From: Aureimonas altamirensis
Lineage (GTDB): Bacteria > Pseudomonadota > Alphaproteobacteria > Rhizobiales > Rhizobiaceae
Assembly (NCBI RefSeq): GCF_023702225.1
Contig: NZ_JAMQCO010000011.1
Coordinates: 31,906 to 95,905 of the forward strand
DNA length: 64,000 nt
Reading direction: 5' to 3'
This document shows, one piece after another, positions 17,454-25,985 of this stretch. The position numbers were made by a program, and so were the translations under genes. The number at the start of each line of letters is the position of its first letter. The stretch's first letter is position 1. Below the pieces are notes generated by a model that saw only the letters and a program-made list of their open reading frames with translations, ran no database searches and was not told the DNA's origin.

Positions 17454-18358
17454 CAGATCTTCCTTGCCTGGACCGTGCCGAACAGGCCGAAGGGGCGGAA
17501 CAAAAGGATCACGACCATGATCAGGTAGGGCATCAGCACCTCGAATTCGGGCGCCAGATAAACCGCGAAGGAGCGCGCCATGCCGATGATGAGGGCGGAT
17601 AACGCGGCACCCTCGATCTGTCCGAGGCCGGCGCTGGCCGCCACGGCGAAGGAGAGGACGATCATGTTGGCGCCCATGCCCGGCACGACCGAGGTGGTGG
17701 GGGTAGCGAGCGCACCGCCGAGGGCGGCAAGAATCGCCCCGACGACGAAGGTGAGGAAGTAGACCCGCGTCGCATCGATGCCGATGGCTGTTGCGGCCTC
17801 GCGATCCTCGGTCACCGCGACGATCTGCGCTCCGGCATTGGTATGACGCAGGAAGAGCCGAAGCCCGATCAGCGTCAAAATGGCGAGGGAAGGCAGCAGG
17901 ATGGTCTGGTAGGCGGTGTAATTGATGCCGAAGACGCTGACATTGCCCAGCAATTGCAGCGGCGAGGCCATGTAGTAGGGCTGGACGCCCCAGATCATAC
18001 GCTGGAGGTTTTCCAGGATCATGAAGACGGCAAAGGTGACGAGAAGCTGAAGGACCGGGTCCTTGTCGTATATGCGCCGCAGCAGGAGCGTTTCGATGGC
18101 GCCTCCGACCACGAGGCCGACGACGAGCGCGGCAGCAAGCAGGGCCGGATAGGTGAGCCACGGGTTCCAGCCATCGGCAACGAGATGCCCGCCGAACGTC
18201 GCCGCGGTATAGGCTCCAAGCGCGTAGAGACTGCCATGAGCGACATTCAGCACGCCGAGCACGCCGAAGATGAGCGTCAAGCCGACAGCGACGAGGAAGA
18301 TCAGCGATGCATAGGACAGGCCGTCCAGCATTGCGATCAATGCTAAGTTCAACGACAT
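17453..18358 (-). CDS. livH: branched-chain amino-acid-type ABC permease LivH
   Basis: 301 aa. It has GLTLIFGVLGVLNVAHGSLYALGAY, the LivH hallmark, and the ATPase-contact loop VAVTEDREAATAIGID. About eight membrane segments. It lies 78 bases after the binding-protein gene, and the gap contains a perfect hairpin (18388-18411). Pairs with LivM. Confidence 0.92.
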   Translation of the reverse strand: MSLNLALIAMLDGLSYASLIFLVAVGLTLIFGVLGVLNVAHGSLYALGAYTAATFGGHLVADGWNPWLTYPALLAAALVVGLVVGGAIETLLLRRIYDKDPVLQLLVTFAVFMILENLQRMIWGVQPYYMASPLQLLGNVSVFGINYTAYQTILLPSLAILTLIGLRLFLRHTNAGAQIVAVTEDREAATAIGIDATRVYFLTFVVGAILAALGGALATPTTSVVPGMGANMIVLSFAVAASAGLGQIEGAALSALIIGMARSFAVYLAPEFEVLMPYLIMVVILLFRPFGLFGTVQARKI

Positions 18359-18387
18359 GGCTCGCGGCCCTTGTATATCTGGAGGGG

Positions 18388-18411
18388 GGCCACCGGACGA
18401 AACCGGTGGCC
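18388..18411 (-). terminator. intra-operon hairpin between binding-protein gene and livH
   Basis: GGCCACCGG (18388-18396) and CCGGTGGCC (18403-18411) make a perfect 9-bp stem with a 6-base loop. It has no U tract on the minus strand, and the downstream genes clearly belong to the same operon. It therefore probably stabilises the 3' end of the binding-protein mRNA or attenuates transcription, so that the binding protein is made in excess. Confidence 0.55.
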
Positions 18412-18436
18412 TGTCCGGCTGCGGGGATCGGCTCGG

Positions 18437-19732
18437 TCAGCCGCCGTGCTGGAAGCGGTCGCCCTTGATGTTCAGGAAGTCGGGGCCGAGGCCTTCGATC
18501 CAATCGATGGACTCTTCGCCGACGGGCGCCATCAGCGGCGTCGCGTCGTAGATCGCCATGTCGTCGATGATCTTGAACGGATAGTCGGCGACGGAGCGGG
18601 TTACGCCCACAAGTTGCGCCTCGACGCCCTGATTGTCCTCGCGGATCGTCAGCGGCCGGCCGAAGCCTTGGAATTCCAACCCGTCCATCGCCTCGCGGAC
18701 CTGTTCCCGGTCGGGCCATGCGCCGCCATTGGCTTCCGCCGCGTTGTCGTAGACCGCCTCCAGCGCCGCGAAAGCCTGCGCCATGTGGAAGACGGAGTAG
18801 ATAGGCCAGGTATTGGTCGCCTCACGGAAGCTATCCACGAAGGCGCGGAAATCCTCGTCGTCCTTACGCTCCGGATGCAGGAAATAATGGTCGCCGCGCG
18901 CGCCAACGATGACGCCCTCCGGAAGATCGGCGCCGAGCCGCTCCAGCGAGGATTCTGCGAGCGGCAGCACAAACTGGGAGTTGGCGAAGAGCCCGCGCTG
19001 ATTGGCCTGCCGTACGAAGGTGTCGAGGTCGCCTCCCCAGGACGTCGACAGGATGACATCGGGCGAAAGTGCCTGAAGGCGCGAGACTTCGGCAGAATAG
19101 TCTGGGGCGCCGAAGGCCGGAAACAACTCGGCCACCACCTCGACATCCGGGCGGAGCGTCTTGAGAGCCGTCGAGAAGATATGCCAGCTATCGCGGCCCC
19201 AGGCATAATCCTGGTTGACGACGGCGATCGTCTTGAAATCCGGGTTCTTTTCGAGAAGGTAGAGGAACGGCGCGAGCACCTCGGGTGTGGCGTTTGCCTG
19301 TGTGCGATAGACCCAGTCGTACTCATCTTCCTCGAAGATGCGTTGCGTTCCGCAATCCCACATGAAGTTGAGGATCTCGAGGTCTTCGGCCAGCGGGGCG
19401 ACGTTGTTGCAGACGCCGGACGAGATCGAGGCGAACATGACGTCGACGAGGTCGCCGTCCACGAGGCGGCGATATTCGGTTGTCAACGTTTCGACGCCGG
19501 CACCCTCGTCGATGAAAGTCAGCGACACGGGAACACCCTGTATGCCACCGCGCTCGTTGATCTGGTTGGCAAGAAGTTCGGCGGCGCGGCGCGCGGGCAC
19601 GCCGAAAACAGATGCGGGCCCCGAATTGTAGGTCGTGATGCCGATCCGCAGAGCTTCCGGTTTTTCCTGCGCAAGCGACGTGGTCGCCACAAGCGCCAGC
19701 GCGAGGGCGCCGAGCCCACTCGTCATTTTCAT
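18437..19732 (-). CDS. periplasmic binding protein of the Liv/HAAT importer
   Basis: 431 aa, type I periplasmic binding fold. A signal peptide ends near LAQEKPEALRIG. Typical segments are NSGPASVFGVPARRAAELLANQIN, FIDEGAG and VNQDYAWGRDS. Belongs to the amide/branched-chain/aromatic-acid binding group rather than the strict LivK leucine binders (inference from length and divergence). First gene of the transporter part of the operon; the 140-bp gap from the FMN oxidase gene is AT-rich around 19803-19825 and may hold its own promoter. Confidence 0.88.
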   Translation of the reverse strand: MKMTSGLGALALALVATTSLAQEKPEALRIGITTYNSGPASVFGVPARRAAELLANQINERGGIQGVPVSLTFIDEGAGVETLTTEYRRLVDGDLVDVMFASISSGVCNNVAPLAEDLEILNFMWDCGTQRIFEEDEYDWVYRTQANATPEVLAPFLYLLEKNPDFKTIAVVNQDYAWGRDSWHIFSTALKTLRPDVEVVAELFPAFGAPDYSAEVSRLQALSPDVILSTSWGGDLDTFVRQANQRGLFANSQFVLPLAESSLERLGADLPEGVIVGARGDHYFLHPERKDDEDFRAFVDSFREATNTWPIYSVFHMAQAFAALEAVYDNAAEANGGAWPDREQVREAMDGLEFQGFGRPLTIREDNQGVEAQLVGVTRSVADYPFKIIDDMAIYDATPLMAPVGEESIDWIEGLGPDFLNIKGDRFQHGG

Positions 19733-19872
19733 GTTTCCCTCCCAAGAGCCGCTGCGTTGGCGGTTCTGAAAAGATTACGGGTGACAAGCGGACCAGGGAA
19801 AATACCGATAAATTATAAGGGCCATACTTCATCAATATGGATCGAGCCGAGTTGTCGGCGCGCGAGGCGCGG

Positions 19873-21009
19873 TCAGGTCCGCACCAGGCCCCTTCGGCCC
19901 GTCATCGCCATGGCCGCCTCGAGTTCGTTCGCCAGGACATCGAAAAGAGCCCGTGGACCTTCCGGGCCGAAGGCGGCGACGGCATACAGAAACGGCCGCC
20001 CCACGAAGACGAAGTCCGCCCCTGCCTCCAGAGCCTTGAGGATGTCCTCTCCGGAGCGGACGCCCCCATCGAGGGCGACCGGAAACCCCTGCGGCACCGC
20101 CGCGCGGACCGCCGGCAACATGTCCAGCGGCGCCGGCGCTCCATCGAGTTGCCGACCGCCGTGGCTGGAGACCTGGATCGCGTCGGCGCCGGCAGCCGCG
20201 GCCATGGCCGCATCCTCGGCGTCTAGGACACCCTTCAGAACGAGCGCTCCTTTCCAACGGCGGCGGATTTGCGCAAAGACGTTCCAATCGAGGCGGCCCG
20301 AGCTTTGCGCCGCCATCACCTGCGCCAGAGTGCGCGCGCCCGCGCCGGGCCTTGCATAGGGCGCCAGATTGGCAAGGCGCGGCGCGCCATGGCGCAAGGT
20401 GGCAATGGCCCATACGGGATGAAGCGCAAGGTCGAGCAGCGTGCCGGCGCTCAGCCGGAGCGGCAGGCCGAAACCGTTGCGCAGGTCGCGCAGGCGCTTG
20501 CCCGGGCGAGGCACATCGGCCGTGACCACCAGCGTATCGAATCCGGCCGCCTCCACTCGCGCGATCAGGTCTTCCGTGATGTCGGCGGACGCCCCGACAT
20601 AGAGCTGGAACATCGAGCGCGTGGGCGCCGCCGCGCGCAGCGCTTCCAGCGTCTGCGTCGCTGGCGTCGGGCAGACATAAGGCGCACCGAAGGCTTCCGC
20701 CGCCCTGGCGAATGCAAGATCGGCGCCGGGCCATGCCAATCCAGGCAACCCGAGCGGCGCGATGCCGAACGGCACCGACCACTCCCGGCCCAGAAACCTG
20801 CATGACAGATCGGCCAGGCTTTCCGAGTTGACGAGGATGCGCGGCTTCAGGCACGTCCGGTCGAACGCTTCGCGGCTGCGCCGCGCCGCGCGCTCGTCGC
20901 CGGCCGCGCCGTCTACGTAGTCGAACGCGAATCGCGGGATGCGCGAGCGGGCATGCTTGCGCATGTCGTCAGACGAGATGGGCAGGATCGTCTTGCGACG
21001 GTCGGTCAT
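19873..21009 (-). CDS. FMN-dependent alpha-hydroxy-acid oxidase/dehydrogenase
   Basis: 378 aa, LldD/glycolate oxidase/mandelate dehydrogenase family. FMN and catalytic residues: Lys259 in ALVLKGVLD, catalytic His283 and Arg286 in SSHGGRQLDG, plus FDYVDGAAGDE near the N-terminus and DGGVRSGEDILKAL in the phosphate-binding loop. It oxidises an L-2-hydroxy acid (lactate, mandelate, glycolate or similar) to the 2-oxo acid. The ATG at 21009 begins the conserved part; upstream in-frame sequence is low-complexity. It is divergent from the LysR gene at 21208 and lies at the head of the Liv/dehydrogenase operon. Confidence 0.88.
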   Translation of the reverse strand: MTDRRKTILPISSDDMRKHARSRIPRFAFDYVDGAAGDERAARRSREAFDRTCLKPRILVNSESLADLSCRFLGREWSVPFGIAPLGLPGLAWPGADLAFARAAEAFGAPYVCPTPATQTLEALRAAAPTRSMFQLYVGASADITEDLIARVEAAGFDTLVVTADVPRPGKRLRDLRNGFGLPLRLSAGTLLDLALHPVWAIATLRHGAPRLANLAPYARPGAGARTLAQVMAAQSSGRLDWNVFAQIRRRWKGALVLKGVLDAEDAAMAAAAGADAIQVSSHGGRQLDGAPAPLDMLPAVRAAVPQGFPVALDGGVRSGEDILKALEAGADFVFVGRPFLYAVAAFGPEGPRALFDVLANELEAAMAMTGRRGLVRT

Positions 21010-21207
21010 CCTGAGGGTCACTGCGATGGTCCGGACTGGCAGGGAAACGGTCGGCAGACCCGGACCCTGCCCGCCGGTAGACGGAAGGGAAATTCGGAAT
21101 TTCCTTCGAACGGCGAAGCGGCGCTCGACGCAGATGGCCTCAGACATACCCGGTTCTCTCCTTTAGGCGCTCTTGCGCCGAATCCCGCCAACTTCCAGAG
21201 TTCGGCT

Positions 21208-22125
21208 ATGGACCTGCAGCTCTCATTGAAAACGCTTCGCTACATCGTGGAGACCGCGGATTGCGGCAGCGTCACCGAGGCGGCGCGCCGGTTGCAGGTT
21301 TCCCAGCCTTCCGTTTCGTCGGCGCTGGCCCAGGCGGAACGTGATCTCGGCGTCCAGATATTCGTACGCCACCATGCCCGGGGGATGACCCTCTCGGTGC
21401 CGGGCCGCAGGCTGGTGGACGAAGCCAGGCCGCTTCTGGCCCATGCGGCAGCCTTCTCGAAAACCGCGCGTTCCCTGGGCGATCCGCTGAGCGGCCAGAT
21501 CGTGGTCGGCAGCTTTCCAACGCTGGCCATGCGCTACATGCCGCGCATCATCGACGGCTTTGCGCGCGCCTTCCCCAAGATCGACATCAGCCTGATCGAA
21601 GGCGATCACCACGAAATACTCTCCGCCCTTCAGGATGGCGGTATGGAGATCGCCCTGGGTTACGACTATGCGTTGCCGCCGGAGCTTCACGCCCACCAAC
21701 TTGCGGCATTGCCGCCCCACGCGCTGCTGTCGCCCGACCATCCGCTTGCCGGGCAGAAGGCGGTCTGGCTGGCCGATCTCGCCGAAGATCCCTTCATCCT
21801 GCTCGATCTTCCGCACTCGCGCGATTACTTCGCGGGCCTTTTCGCAGCCTGCGGGGTCGAGCCCAACGTCGCCTTCCGCAGCCGCTCTCCCGAGTTCGTC
21901 CGCGGCCTCGTCGGCAACGGCCTCGGCTTCTCCCTCGGCAATGTCCTGCCTGCCGTGCCCATCGCCTACGACGGCAGCCCGATCACGACGATTCCGCTGC
22001 TGGGCGACCTGCCCCCCGTGCGGATCATGCTTCTTCACCTTTCCGGATCGGCCATGCGCCCCGCCGTAGAGGCGTTCGCCGCCCATCTGCGCGCCGAATT
22101 CGCCAATCATGGCATCTCTGGTTAG
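21208..22125 (+). CDS. LysR-family transcriptional regulator
   Basis: 305 aa. The N-terminal winged HTH has GSVTEAARRLQVSQPSVSSALAQAE, followed by a substrate-binding domain. The ATG at 21208 begins DLQLSLKTLRYIVE, normal for the family. It is divergent from the FMN oxidase at 21009 (198-bp shared control region) and 216 bases upstream of the TRAP operon at 22342 on the same strand. It could control either; the divergent arrangement makes the Liv/oxidase operon the more likely target. It closely resembles in layout the LysR at 34931. Confidence 0.9.
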   Translation: MDLQLSLKTLRYIVETADCGSVTEAARRLQVSQPSVSSALAQAERDLGVQIFVRHHARGMTLSVPGRRLVDEARPLLAHAAAFSKTARSLGDPLSGQIVVGSFPTLAMRYMPRIIDGFARAFPKIDISLIEGDHHEILSALQDGGMEIALGYDYALPPELHAHQLAALPPHALLSPDHPLAGQKAVWLADLAEDPFILLDLPHSRDYFAGLFAACGVEPNVAFRSRSPEFVRGLVGNGLGFSLGNVLPAVPIAYDGSPITTIPLLGDLPPVRIMLLHLSGSAMRPAVEAFAAHLRAEFANHGISG

Positions 22126-22341
22126 GATACACCTTTCCATAGCTTAGTTTGAACCAGCGTCTATCTTGATAGCGTCCTCTTATACGCAGCATAGGCAAAG
22201 GTTTTAACGCATCGATTTTGGTTTTCTGCTTAAATTATGGACGCACTTTAGTCGCCGACTGCTGAATTATTGAACCGCTTTGGCGTTGCAGAGCGAAGGC
22301 AGGGCGATCGATCCTTATGTGGAAACTTCCAGGGGATCGAC

Positions 22342-23322
22342 ATGAAAACACTGATCGCGACGATACTCGCGTCCTGCGCTGCCGGGCTCATGATGAGCTC
22401 CGCCGCGTCGGCGCAAACCCAGATGCGCCTTGCCGTCGAAACGACGAGCGGAGACCCGACCCATGTGATGTTGTCCACCTTCCGCGAAGCGTTGAGCGAG
22501 AGCGCCGGGGATTCCGTCGCATTCACCTTCAACGACGGCGGATCGTTGGGCGACGAAACCGCGCTGGCCGAGTTGATCCGCGCCGGCGCCGTCGAGGTGA
22601 TTCCGATGGGGTCGGACGGCGTCGCATCGCTGGACACCCACTTCTCGATCTTCGATACGCCGTTCCTGTTCGCCAGCAAGGAAGACGCCAGGAAGGCGCT
22701 GGACGGCGAATTCGGCGACGTCATGGCCGCATCGCTGCGCGAAAAGGCGAACCTTGAGGTTCTGGCTTTCGGCGAGCTCGGTGTTCGCGTCATCAGCAAC
22801 TCGAAGCGCGAGGTCAAGACTCCGGCGGACCTGTCCGGCCTCAAGCTGCGCACGCCCAGCAGCCCGACGCGCATGATGGCGTTCCAGACATTGGGCGCGG
22901 TCCCGACCAACCTGCCGCTGGGGGAAGTCTATATGGGCCTGCGCCAGGGCGTGATCGACGGGCAGGAGAACCCGCTGTCCGTCATCAAGGAATTCTCGCT
23001 GCACGAGGCCCAGCCCTACATCTCGCTGACCAACCACATCTACACTCCGATCACGCTGGTCATGAACGGCACGGCCTACGACGCGTTGAGCGACGAATTG
23101 AAAGCGCAGGTCAAGGCTGCGGCGGAAGCCGGCGTCGAGGCCACGAGGACACTGTCCGACGAAAGCGACGCCAAGCTGGTCGGAGAATTCCGGGAAGCCG
23201 GCGTCACCGTGACCGAGCCGGACATCGCGGCGTTCCAGGCGGCGGCCGAGCCGGTCCGGGAAAAGATCGCCGAGATCGTCTCGCCGGAGTTCATGGACAG
23301 CGTGAAAGGCATGCTTCCGTGA
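22342..23322 (+). CDS. TRAP transporter solute-binding protein (DctP family)
   Basis: 326 aa. Signal peptide MKTLIATILASC...SAASA then the mature DctP fold. Diagnostic segments are GGSLGDETALAELIRAGAVE, LKLRTPSSPTRMMAFQTLGAVPTNLPLGEVYMGLRQGVIDGQENPLS; the arginine of LRTP is the usual carboxylate-binding residue. So the ligand is probably an organic acid. The ATG at 22342 has AGGGG at the right distance. The gene overlaps the next one by 4 bases (GTGA). Confidence 0.92.
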   Translation: MKTLIATILASCAAGLMMSSAASAQTQMRLAVETTSGDPTHVMLSTFREALSESAGDSVAFTFNDGGSLGDETALAELIRAGAVEVIPMGSDGVASLDTHFSIFDTPFLFASKEDARKALDGEFGDVMAASLREKANLEVLAFGELGVRVISNSKREVKTPADLSGLKLRTPSSPTRMMAFQTLGAVPTNLPLGEVYMGLRQGVIDGQENPLSVIKEFSLHEAQPYISLTNHIYTPITLVMNGTAYDALSDELKAQVKAAAEAGVEATRTLSDESDAKLVGEFREAGVTVTEPDIAAFQAAAEPVREKIAEIVSPEFMDSVKGMLP

Positions 23323-24095
23323 GCACCGTCGCAACGAGATACCCTCGCTTCATGCCGGATGGCTCCGGCACCCTCGCGCGCATCGGCCTCATCTACATCG
23401 CGTCCTCCGTGGTGATGGAGGAAGAAATGTCGGCCATGTCCGCTCCCGGCGTTTCCACCCACACCGCGCGCATCCGCCTGCCGAAGGTGACCGTCGAGGG
23501 AATAGAGGAGATGATGAGCGCGCCGGAGCTCGAGACGGCGGCCCGCCATGCGGCCGCGCCGCCCATCGACGTCCTGTGCTTCGGCGGCACCAGCGCCTCG
23601 TTCCTGCATGGAACGGCATACGACCAGGCCCTGATCCGGAAGATCGAGGCCTGGACGCCGGGCCCGCTCGTCACCACCGCCTCGACGGCAACGCTTGCCG
23701 CCCTGCGGCATATGAAGGCCGGCAAGGTGGCGCTGGCGACGCCCTATGTCGGTGCGATCCATGATCGCGCCATACGCTTCCTGTCCGAGAACGGACATGA
23801 GGTCGTCAAGGGCGCGCATCTGGACATCACCGACGACCATGCGCTGGCCGAAGTGCCGCTGGAGCGCGTCTACGACCATGTGCTGTCGGTCGACCATCCG
23901 GAAGCGACCGCCATCTTCGTGTCCTGCACCAACTTCCGCACCGTCGGCGCCATCGCCGCACTGGAAGAGCGGCTCGGCAAGCCCGTCATCTCGGCCATCC
24001 AGGCCTCGTTCTGGCATTGCCTGCATCTCGTCGGCGTCAAGGGCGCGCGGCCCGGCTACGGCCGATTGTTCGCGGGGCTCGAAGCCGATGTCTGA
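23319..24095 (+). CDS. Asp/Glu racemase-family enzyme (maleate isomerase/arylmalonate decarboxylase-like)
   Basis: 258 aa. Two cysteines sit in the expected active-site contexts: VLCFGGTSAS and FVSCTNFRT, matching maleate cis-trans isomerase and arylmalonate decarboxylase-like proteins. These act on dicarboxylates via a thiol nucleophile or base. The start is GTG at 23319, overlapping the TRAP binding-protein stop; an internal ATG at 23352 is an alternative. It is embedded between dctP- and dctQ-type genes, so its substrate is likely the TRAP cargo, such as a dicarboxylate (inference). Confidence 0.8.
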   Translation: MSTVATRYPRFMPDGSGTLARIGLIYIASSVVMEEEMSAMSAPGVSTHTARIRLPKVTVEGIEEMMSAPELETAARHAAAPPIDVLCFGGTSASFLHGTAYDQALIRKIEAWTPGPLVTTASTATLAALRHMKAGKVALATPYVGAIHDRAIRFLSENGHEVVKGAHLDITDDHALAEVPLERVYDHVLSVDHPEATAIFVSCTNFRTVGAIAALEERLGKPVISAIQASFWHCLHLVGVKGARPGYGRLFAGLEADV

Positions 24096-24579
24096 CAGCG
24101 TCGCCATGGCGGCTCCGCGCGGCGCCCTGCGCCGCAATGCCCTGATGGTGGTGGAGATCGCGGCGATCGCCCTGCTGGTCGCACTCGTCGTCCTGGTGCT
24201 CGCCAATTCCCTCGGGCGCTATCTGCTGTCGCGCCCCCTGCCATGGAGCGAGGAGATCGTCAGATCGCTGCTGATGTGGCTCGGCGGTCTCGGCATCACG
24301 GTCGCGGCCCTGCGCAACGGGCTAATCTCCTGCGCCATCTGGACCTCGCGGCTGGGGGCGACGGCGCAGCGACGGCTTCGCGTGGTCCAGAACGTGTTCG
24401 GCATCCTCACCATGGCCGCGCTGGCCTGGTTTACCTGGCAGTATCTGGGCATCTTCGGCGCCGACCGCTCGCCGCTGCTCGGCATTCCCAAGGCGGTGCC
24501 GATCAGCGGCATCATCGGCTGCGCGGCAGGCATGTCGCTCGCCTTCATCATCGACCTGATCGCGCCGGAGGATCTGTAA
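24088..24579 (+). CDS. TRAP transporter small membrane subunit (DctQ family)
   Basis: 163 aa, four membrane segments. Contains LANSLGRYLLSRPLPWSEEIVRSLLMWLG, where the PLPWSEE motif after TM1 is the DctQ hallmark. Its ATG overlaps the preceding gene by 8 bases, and its stop shares a base with the DctM start. Confidence 0.9.
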   Translation: MSDSVAMAAPRGALRRNALMVVEIAAIALLVALVVLVLANSLGRYLLSRPLPWSEEIVRSLLMWLGGLGITVAALRNGLISCAIWTSRLGATAQRRLRVVQNVFGILTMAALAWFTWQYLGIFGADRSPLLGIPKAVPISGIIGCAAGMSLAFIIDLIAPEDL

Positions 24580-25859
24580 TGCTCGGCCTTGCCGCCATAA
24601 CGCTGGGCGCCCTTTGCGCGCTGGTGCTGCTCGGAATCCCCGTGGTGATCTCGCTGGTCGCTTCGGTGTTGATGTTCCTGGCATTCTCCGGCGGCTGGGC
24701 GCTGGCTCTCCCGCAACAGGTTCTGGCGGGCGTCGGAGACTACCTGCTGATCACGCTGCCGCTGTTCATCCTGGCGGGCGGGATCATGAATGCCACCGGC
24801 ATCGCCGACCGGCTGTTCGACTTCGGCGCGGCCCTGGTGGGCTGGATGCGCGGCGGCCTCGCGCATGTCGACGTGGCCGCCAGCGTCATGTTCGGCGGCA
24901 TGATCGGCACATCCGTCGCCGACCTTGCCGGCACCGGCTCCGTCACCATCCCGAAGCTGAAGGCGCACGGCTATCCAGGCCCGTTCGCGGCGGCCGTTAC
25001 CGCCACCTCCTCCGGCATCGGCGTGCTGATTCCGCCCAGTTCCCCGATGATCCTCTATTCCGTGGTGACGGGCACCTCGCTGGGCGCGCTCTTCCTGGCC
25101 GGCGTCGTGCCCGGCCTGCTGCTGGCCGCCGTGCTGATGATCACCATCTCGATCCTCGCCCGCCGCAACGGCTGGCAGCCGATGAACTCCTTCGAATGGT
25201 CGCGGGTCATGCGGACAGGCGTCCACGCGATCCTGCCGCTGGGGATGCCGGCCATGATCCTCGGCGGGCTCGTCTTCGGCATATTCACCGCAACGGAGGC
25301 AGGCGCATTCGCCGTCGCCTATGCGCTTGTCCTCGCCGGGCTCGTATACCGGACCCTGACCCTGCCGAAGCTGCGGCAGGCGCTGGTGGATTCGGTGATC
25401 CTGACGGGCGAAGTCCTGATGGTGGTGGGCTTCTCGACGGCACTCGGCTGGGCCCTGTCGCAAAGCGGTGTGCCCGCGGCGCTCTCGTCGGCGATAGATA
25501 CGCTGGTTCCGTTCGAAAGCGTGACCGTGCGCATCTTCGCCCTGCTGCTTCTGGCGCTGATCGCGGGGATGGTGCTGGATCCGCTCATTCCGATGATCAT
25601 GCCGGTACTGTTGCCCGCGCTTCTGGCGATGAACGTGGACCTAGTGCATTTCGGCGTCCTGATCGTCATGACAGTCGTGATCGGACAGGTCACGCCGCCC
25701 GTCGCCATCGCCCTCCTGGTGGCGGCGAAGATCGGCAAGGAAGACGTCTGGGACGTAACCCGTGCGAACATGCCGTTCCTTTACGGCCTGTTCGTGGCGC
25801 TCGTCATCCTGACGCTGTTTCCGGCACTGTCCACGACCCTGCCCGCGCTGATGAACTGA
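24579..25859 (+). CDS. TRAP transporter large membrane subunit (DctM family)
   Basis: 426 aa, about twelve membrane segments. Characteristic segments are LPLFILAGGIMNATGIADRLFDF, GMIGTSVADLAGTGSVTIPKL, IPPSSPMILYSVVTG and GQVTPPVAIALLVAAKI. This is the Na+-coupled transport subunit. The start ATG overlaps the DctQ stop (TAATG). It is followed by a 126-bp gap before the flavin monooxygenase. Confidence 0.93.
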   Translation: MLGLAAITLGALCALVLLGIPVVISLVASVLMFLAFSGGWALALPQQVLAGVGDYLLITLPLFILAGGIMNATGIADRLFDFGAALVGWMRGGLAHVDVAASVMFGGMIGTSVADLAGTGSVTIPKLKAHGYPGPFAAAVTATSSGIGVLIPPSSPMILYSVVTGTSLGALFLAGVVPGLLLAAVLMITISILARRNGWQPMNSFEWSRVMRTGVHAILPLGMPAMILGGLVFGIFTATEAGAFAVAYALVLAGLVYRTLTLPKLRQALVDSVILTGEVLMVVGFSTALGWALSQSGVPAALSSAIDTLVPFESVTVRIFALLLLALIAGMVLDPLIPMIMPVLLPALLAMNVDLVHFGVLIVMTVVIGQVTPPVAIALLVAAKIGKEDVWDVTRANMPFLYGLFVALVILTLFPALSTTLPALMN

Positions 25860-25985
25860 AATTGCAGAACCGGCGACGCCGCACGGGATCGGATTTTCCT
25901 ACGTCCTGCGACGGAAGTTACTTCTTTCCTCCGTGCCGGCGAGCGCGCAGTTCTTGACACGAACAACAATCCCCAGGAAGTGAAC

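Noticed and set aside
18371-20359. 662-codon plus-strand open frame opposite the Liv binding protein and FMN oxidase
   Set aside because: Antisense shadow caused by high GC; arginine/valine-rich composition without domains, while the minus strand has two complete recognisable proteins.
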